A DNA stretch of 64,000 nucleotides from Bacillus swezeyi (GTDB lineage: Bacteria; Bacillota; Bacilli; Bacillales; Bacillaceae), in the NCBI RefSeq assembly GCF_001969815.1, contig NZ_MRBK01000006.1, positions 124,001-188,000 on the forward strand. Reading direction: 5' to 3'. This document shows positions 58,972 through 64,000 of the stretch, in pieces. How positions within the stretch are numbered: position 1 is the stretch's first letter; the number at the start of each line of letters is the position of its first letter. The notes beneath the pieces are model-generated. The model saw only the letters and a list, made by a program, of their open reading frames with translations. It had not been told where the DNA came from and did not search any database. The position numbers and the translations under genes were made by a program.

Positions 58972-60237
58972 ATGTTCGTGAATACTGTGATAGCGTTTAT
59001 TCTTATTTTTGGAACGCTCGTTTTTTTCCATGAGCTGGGACATTTGATCCTTGCTCAAAGAGCTGGAATACTGTGCCGGGAGTTTGCCATCGGCTTCGGT
59101 CCGAAAATCTTTTCATTCAAGAAAAATGAGACCGTTTATACCATCAGACTGCTGCCGATCGGCGGCTTTGTCAGAATGGCCGGGGAAGATCCCGAAATGA
59201 TTGAAGTCAAGCCCGGTTATACGGTTGGACTTTTATTTAACAAAGAAAACAAAGTCGAAAAGATCATTTTGAACCAAAAAGAAAAATATCCTGATGCACT
59301 GGTCATTGAAGTCGAACAGGCTGATTTGGAGCATCAGATGAGAATCACGGGCTATGAGCAAGGCAATGAAGATCATCTTGCTTCATTTTCTGTCAGTGAG
59401 ACTTCCTTTTTCATTGTAGACGGTGAAGAAGTGCAGATTGCCCCTTACAACCGCCAATTTCATTCAAAAACGGTTTGGCAGCGCATTAAAGCGATTGCGG
59501 CAGGCCCGCTCATGAACTTCATATTAGCTTATGTGATACTCGTCCTTCTGGGGTTGATTCAAGGCGTACCGTCAGACGAGCCTGTACTCGGCAAACTGAT
59601 TGACAACGGACGGGCCGTTGAAGCCGGGCTTCAAGAAGGTGACCGCATTCAGAACATCAACGGAGAGAAGACGAATTCATGGACGGATATTGTCAACACG
59701 GTCCGGGCAAACCCTGAAAAGGAATTGAAGGTCGTCCTGATGCGCGACAATGTCAAACTGACGAAATATGTGACCCCGGAAGCAGTTAAATCGGGAGACG
59801 AGACCATCGGCCGCTTCGGCGCTTACAATCCCGTGCAGAAAGGCATTTTCACATCGATTTCTTACGGTGCGACCGAAACTGTGACCGTGGCGCAAAATAT
59901 CTTTACCAACCTCGGTAAACTTGTAACGGGACAATTTTCAATTGACATGCTGGCAGGTCCTGTCGGAATATATGATATGACAGATCAAGTGGCGAAAACA
60001 GGCGTCATCAACCTGCTGAAGCTGGCAGCATTTTTAAGCATCAACCTCGGAATCGTCAACCTTTTGCCAATTCCTGCTTTGGACGGCGGAAGACTTTTGT
60101 TTCTGTTTATTGAAGCGATCCGCGGAAAGCCGATCAACCGCGAAAAAGAAGCGTTTGTCGTCTTTATCGGCGTGGCATTTTTGATGCTCTTGATGCTTGT
60201 CGTCACTTGGAACGATATCCAACGCTTATTCTTATAA
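58972..60237 (+). CDS. rasP: site-2 intramembrane metalloprotease RasP (YluC)
   Basis: Cleaves the anti-sigma factor RsiW, FtsL and signal-peptide remnants inside the membrane. 421 residues. Zinc motif HELGH (20-24) in the first membrane helix; PDZ domain at about 185-265; second metal motif NLLPIPALDGGR near 366-376; four membrane segments. The ATG at 58972 follows GGTGG by two bases; GTG 58978 has better SD spacing and would shorten it by two residues. Confidence 0.98.
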   Translation: MFVNTVIAFILIFGTLVFFHELGHLILAQRAGILCREFAIGFGPKIFSFKKNETVYTIRLLPIGGFVRMAGEDPEMIEVKPGYTVGLLFNKENKVEKIILNQKEKYPDALVIEVEQADLEHQMRITGYEQGNEDHLASFSVSETSFFIVDGEEVQIAPYNRQFHSKTVWQRIKAIAAGPLMNFILAYVILVLLGLIQGVPSDEPVLGKLIDNGRAVEAGLQEGDRIQNINGEKTNSWTDIVNTVRANPEKELKVVLMRDNVKLTKYVTPEAVKSGDETIGRFGAYNPVQKGIFTSISYGATETVTVAQNIFTNLGKLVTGQFSIDMLAGPVGIYDMTDQVAKTGVINLLKLAAFLSINLGIVNLLPIPALDGGRLLFLFIEAIRGKPINREKEAFVVFIGVAFLMLLMLVVTWNDIQRLFL

Positions 60238-60252
60238 TATCCATTGCCTTTT

Positions 60253-60287
60253 TAAAGAGCAGTCTAGCCTTTTAAAAGGCTCTTTTT
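60253..60287 (+). terminator. intrinsic terminator after rasP
   Basis: AAAGAGC (60254-60260) pairs with GCTCTTT (60279-60285). A competing inner palindrome, AGCCTTTTAAAAGGCT, is at 60266-60281. TTTTTT tail. Confidence 0.85.
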
Positions 60288-60345
60288 TAGGGAAGCCACT
60301 CCCGACTGAAAAAGTAACCAACTGAATAAATGAGGTGCGAACGAA

Positions 60346-62064
60346 ATGAGACAGAGCAGGACGCTAATTCCTACGCTCAGGGAAGTGCCGGCTGATGCGG
60401 AAGCAAAAAGCCATCAGCTTCTTCTCAGAGCAGGGTTTATCAGACAAAATACGAGCGGCGTATACAGCTATATGCCTCTTGCCAATAAAGTCATCCAAAA
60501 GATCCAGGGCATTGTCCGTCAAGAAATGGAAAACATAAATGCTGTTGAAATGATGATGCCGGCGCTGCAGCAGGCGGAAACATGGCAGGAATCAGGAAGA
60601 TGGTATACGTACGGTCCTGAATTGATGAGGCTGAAAGACCGCCACGGCCGTGAATTTGCACTCGGCGCCACACACGAAGAGGTCATGACGAGCATTGTGA
60701 GAGACGAAGTGAAATCGTATAAACGGCTTCCGCTGACCCTCTATCAGATTCAATCCAAATTCCGCGATGAGAAGCGCCCCCGCTTCGGATTGCTGAGAGG
60801 CCGCGAATTTATCATGAAAGATGCGTATTCGTTCCATGCTTCTGCCGAAAGCCTTGATGAGACATACAAAGACATGTATCAGGCCTATACGAATGTATTT
60901 ACGCGCTGCGGCTTGAATTTCAGACCGGTTATCGCAGATTCCGGCGCGATGGGCGGAAAAGACACCCATGAATTCATGGCGCTGGCTGATATCGGTGAAG
61001 ATACGATTGCTTATTCTGACCAGTCTTCATACGCCGCCAATATCGAAATGGCTGAAATAGCGGAAACGGTTGAGGCGCAAAATGCGGAAATGGAAGAATT
61101 GCAGGAAGTTCACACACCTTCCGTGAAGACGATAGAAGAGCTGGCCGCATTCTTAAGCGTCTCTCCGTCAAACTGCATTAAATCTATCCTGCTCAAGGCA
61201 GACGGCCGGTTTGTGCTCGTTTTGACAAGAGGGGATCATGAAGTCAACGATATTAAAGTGAAAAATCTGCTTCATGCGGAAACGATTGAGTTCGCAAACC
61301 CTGAAGAAGTGGCGGAGATCACCGGTACAGAACCGGGATTTGTCGGACCGGTCGGCTTGAACACTGAAATCGAAATATACGCTGATTTTGCCGTGAAGGC
61401 GATGGCAAATGCCGTGGCAGGAGCGAATAAAACCGATCACCATTATCAAAATGTCAATGTCAGCCGTGATGCCGACCATGTGACTTACGCTGATCTCCGC
61501 TTGATTCAGGAGGGAGACCCATCGCCTGACGGCAAAGGAACGATTCATTTTGCAAAAGGGATCGAAGTCGGGCAGGTCTTTAAGCTCGGCACCCGCTATT
61601 CAGAGGCGATGGATGCGACTTATCTGGATGAAAACGGACGCGCCAAACCGATGCTGATGGGCTGCTACGGAATCGGAATTTCACGGACCCTTTCAGCCAT
61701 CGTCGAACAGCATCATGATGATAAAGGCTTGATTTGGCCGCTGGCCGTAAGTCCGTATGATCTTCACATTCTGGCGCTCAACATGAAAAACGATGCACAA
61801 GTTCAGCTTGCGGAAAAACTGTATGAAGATTTTCAAGCGAAAGGCTTTGATGTTTTATTTGATGACCGTGCTGAGCGGGCCGGCGTTAAATTTGCCGACT
61901 CTGACTTAATCGGGCTGCCGATTCGCATTACAGTCGGAAAAAGAGCTGATGAAGGAGTAGTGGAAGTGAAAATCCGCCAAAACGGTGAATCCTTTGAAAT
62001 CGCTTGTGACGAGCTGTTTGGCTTTATCGAAGAGCAAGTCAAGAGCTTATCTTCTCACTCATAA
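60346..62064 (+). CDS. proS: prolyl-tRNA synthetase
   Basis: Class II synthetase charging tRNA-Pro. 572 residues, bacterial type with an inserted YbaK-like editing domain at about 225-400 that removes mischarged Ala. Motif 2 ([20 protein letters not shown]) and motif 3 ([14 protein letters not shown]) flank it; a C-terminal anticodon-binding domain follows. SD GAGGTG. No T-box was found in the 108-base upstream gap. Confidence 0.98.
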   Translation: MRQSRTLIPTLREVPADAEAKSHQLLLRAGFIRQNTSGVYSYMPLANKVIQKIQGIVRQEMENINAVEMMMPALQQAETWQESGRWYTYGPELMRLKDRHGREFALGATHEEVMTSIVRDEVKSYKRLPLTLYQIQSKFRDEKRPRFGLLRGREFIMKDAYSFHASAESLDETYKDMYQAYTNVFTRCGLNFRPVIADSGAMGGKDTHEFMALADIGEDTIAYSDQSSYAANIEMAEIAETVEAQNAEMEELQEVHTPSVKTIEELAAFLSVSPSNCIKSILLKADGRFVLVLTRGDHEVNDIKVKNLLHAETIEFANPEEVAEITGTEPGFVGPVGLNTEIEIYADFAVKAMANAVAGANKTDHHYQNVNVSRDADHVTYADLRLIQEGDPSPDGKGTIHFAKGIEVGQVFKLGTRYSEAMDATYLDENGRAKPMLMGCYGIGISRTLSAIVEQHHDDKGLIWPLAVSPYDLHILALNMKNDAQVQLAEKLYEDFQAKGFDVLFDDRAERAGVKFADSDLIGLPIRITVGKRADEGVVEVKIRQNGESFEIACDELFGFIEEQVKSLSSHS

Positions 62065-62085
62065 ACATGTTAAACTAGGGTAAAG

Positions 62086-62120
62086 GAAGGTACCTCGGAA
62101 ATTCCCTCTGAGGTACCTTC
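62086..62120 (+). terminator. hairpin between proS and polC
   Basis: Perfect 11-bp stem (62086-62096 with 62110-62120), 13-base loop. The downstream sequence is AATTATGATTTTC, so the U-tract is weak; it may be a partial terminator or a leader structure of polC. Confidence 0.6.
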
Positions 62121-62152
62121 AATTATGATTTTCTTTTAGGGAGGAATCTGTC

Positions 62153-64000
62153 TTGGAAGACCAGCTTTCTGTCAACAGAAGACAGTTTCAAATTCTTCTG
62201 CAGCAGCTGAATTTAACGGAAGATACATTGATCCGCCATCTTGAAGGCGGACAAATCATGAAGCTGACCGTTCATAAGCACAAGAAGACATGGCATTTTC
62301 ACTTTAGATTAAAAGCAGTGCTGCCTTATCAGATCTTCGAGCGGTTTCACCTTCAGCTGACACGCACCTTTTCCCATATCGCACAAGTCACCTGCTCAAT
62401 TGAAGCTGAGGACCAATCGGTGGACGAACAGCTTGTCCAAGACTACTGGACGCGCTGTATTCAAGAATTGGACGGCATTTCTCCGCCGATTTTAACGCTA
62501 TTGAATGAGCAAAAACCAAAGCTTGCAGGAAACAAAATACTGCTGAAAACGAAAACAGATACAGAAGCTTCCGCTTTAAAGAAAAAATACGGCTCATTCA
62601 TTCAGTCAAGCTATCGGACATTCGGTTTTCCAGAGTTTCAGCTTGATACTGAAATTTTTGTCTCAGATCAAGAGATTCAGAAATTCAGAGAGCAAAAACA
62701 GGCTGAAGATCAGGAAAGAGCTCTCCAGGCTTTAATCGAAATGGAGAAGCAGGATAAAGAAGCTCAAGATGATGAAACACCGTCAGGCCCGCTTCAGATC
62801 GGCTATCAGATTAAAGACTCGGAGGAAATCAGAACGCTTGACAGCATCATGGATGAAGAGCGGAGAATCACGGTTCAAGGCTATGTGTTCGATGCTGAAA
62901 CAAGAGAGCTGAAAAGCGGCAGAACGCTTTGCATCTTTAAAATTACCGATTATACAAACAGCATTCTCATCAAAATGTTTGCCAGAGAAAAAGAAGATGC
63001 GACCTTGATGAAATCCTTGAAAAAAGGCATGTGGGTGAAAGCGAGAGGAAGCATCCAGAACGATACGTTCGTCCGTGATTTAGTGATGATTGCCAATGAT
63101 GTCAATGAAATAAAAGCGAAAACGCGTGAGGATACAGCTCCGGATGAAGAAAAACGCATCGAGCTCCACCTTCATTCGCCGATGAGTCAGATGGACGCCG
63201 TTTCAGGCATTGGCAAGCTTGTCGAACAGGCAAAAAAATGGGGGCATCCTGCTATCGCTCTCACAGACCATGCTGTCGTACAGTCGTTTCCAGATGCTTA
63301 TGCGGCAAGCAAAAAGCATGGTGTGAAAATGCTCTACGGACTTGAGGCCAACCTTGTCGATGACGGCGTGCCGATCGCCTACAATCCCGTACACCGCCTT
63401 CTGGAAGAGGAAACCTATGTCGTATTTGACGTCGAAACGACGGGCCTGTCGGCTGTCTACGATACGATCATCGAATTGGCCGCGGTAAAAGTAAAAGGCG
63501 GGGAAATCATTGAGCGATTTGAACGGTTTGCGAATCCGCACCGCCCTTTATCAGCTACGATTATTGAGCTGACGGGAATTACGGATGACATGCTGAAAGA
63601 TGCGCCTGAAGTTGAAGAGGTCATCAGAGATTTTAAGGAATGGATCGGGGATCACACGCTTGTTGCGCACAATGCAAGCTTTGACATAGGATTCATCAAT
63701 GTGGCCTATAAGCGGCTGCTGAAAACGGAAAAAGTGCAGAACCCTGTCATTGACACTCTCGAACTGGGGCGTTTTCTCTATCCGGAGTTTAAAAACCACA
63801 GGCTGAATACGCTCTGTAAAAAGTTCGATATTGATCTCACACAGCACCACAGGGCGATATATGATACTGAAGCGACGGGCTATCTTCTCGTGAAAATGCT
63901 GAAAGACGCGGCTGAAAAAAATATTCTGTATCATGACCAGCTCAATGAAAATATGGGGCAGTCCAATGCTTATCAGCGTTCAAGACCTTATCACGCGACC
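62153..64000 (+). CDS. polC: DNA polymerase III alpha subunit PolC, 3'-truncated by the window edge
   Basis: Main replicative polymerase of low-GC Gram-positives. The first 616 codons are present of roughly 1440 in the family; the frame is open to the edge. Start TTG 62153, eight bases from SD AGGGAGG. Domains: N-terminal region (about 1-230), OB-fold (about 240-325), PHP domain beginning HLHSPMSQMDA near 338 and split by the inserted 3'-5' proofreading exonuclease with Exo I FDVETTG (Asp426, Glu428). The polymerase palm lies outside the window. Confidence 0.98.
   Translation, partial: MEDQLSVNRRQFQILLQQLNLTEDTLIRHLEGGQIMKLTVHKHKKTWHFHFRLKAVLPYQIFERFHLQLTRTFSHIAQVTCSIEAEDQSVDEQLVQDYWTRCIQELDGISPPILTLLNEQKPKLAGNKILLKTKTDTEASALKKKYGSFIQSSYRTFGFPEFQLDTEIFVSDQEIQKFREQKQAEDQERALQALIEMEKQDKEAQDDETPSGPLQIGYQIKDSEEIRTLDSIMDEERRITVQGYVFDAETRELKSGRTLCIFKITDYTNSILIKMFAREKEDATLMKSLKKGMWVKARGSIQNDTFVRDLVMIANDVNEIKAKTREDTAPDEEKRIELHLHSPMSQMDAVSGIGKLVEQAKKWGHPAIALTDHAVVQSFPDAYAASKKHGVKMLYGLEANLVDDGVPIAYNPVHRLLEEETYVVFDVETTGLSAVYDTIIELAAVKVKGGEIIERFERFANPHRPLSATIIELTGITDDMLKDAPEVEEVIRDFKEWIGDHTLVAHNASFDIGFINVAYKRLLKTEKVQNPVIDTLELGRFLYPEFKNHRLNTLCKKFDIDLTQHHRAIYDTEATGYLLVKMLKDAAEKNILYHDQLNENMGQSNAYQRSRPYHAT

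Noticed and set aside
60238-60345. T-box riboswitch before proS
   Set aside because: Gap is only 108 bases, holds the rasP terminator, and shows no T-box consensus or specifier loop.

Overview
All genes lie on the + strand. Gene content, order and many protein lengths match the rncS-smc to polC arc of Bacillus subtilis-group chromosomes. The protein sequences are close to B. subtilis but clearly diverged (FliK, FliH, YlqG, SwrB and CheA differ most). The B. licheniformis/paralicheniformis group is my best guess from memory; no search was run.

Layout. (1) 1-1.9 kb: 3' end of fabG, acpP, rncS. (2) 2-9 kb: smc, ftsY, ylxM, ffh, rpsP, khpA (chromosome condensation, signal-recognition particle, ribosome). 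(3) 9-13 kb: ylqD, rimM, trmD, rplS, rbgA, rnhB (ribosome assembly, tRNA and RNA/DNA-hybrid metabolism). (4) 13-15 kb: ylqG-ylqH, which look like an orphan FliK-like/FlhB-C-like pair. (5) 15-25.8 kb: sucC-sucD, dprA, topA, trmFO, then codV-clpQ-clpY-codY. (6) 26-52.7 kb: the complete 32-gene fla/che operon, flgB to swrB: basal body and hook, export gate, switch, chemotaxis kinase and adaptation enzymes, SigD, and the swarming factors SwrD and SwrB. (7) 52.7-64 kb: rpsB, tsf, pyrH, frr, uppS, cdsA, dxr, rasP, proS and the first 616 codons of polC.

Flagellar logic. FliF-FliG-FliM-FliY form the MS ring and switch. FliP, FliQ, FliR, FlhB and FlhA form the export gate, fed by FliH-FliI-FliJ. FliK, FlgD and FlgE control and build the hook. 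FlhF and FlhG set flagellar placement and number. CheA-CheW-CheY signal to the switch, with CheB, CheC, CheD and FliY adapting or resetting the signal. SigD, near the end of the operon, drives late genes encoded elsewhere. CodY, encoded just upstream, is a known repressor of this operon in B. subtilis, and a partial CodY box overlaps a promoter here.

No mobile element, CRISPR array, rRNA, tRNA, pseudogene or recent-transfer signature was seen. Novelty is in the details: the YlqG/YlqH pair, a hairpin that may bring a distant Shine-Dalgarno (SD) sequence next to the swrD start, a terminator-like hairpin in the fla/che leader, a terminator between sigD and swrB, an overlapping upstream ORF on rncS, and structured leaders before rplS and rpsB. 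The only stretch over 300 bases without a gene is 25787-26136, which holds the codY terminator and the fla/che promoter/leader region.
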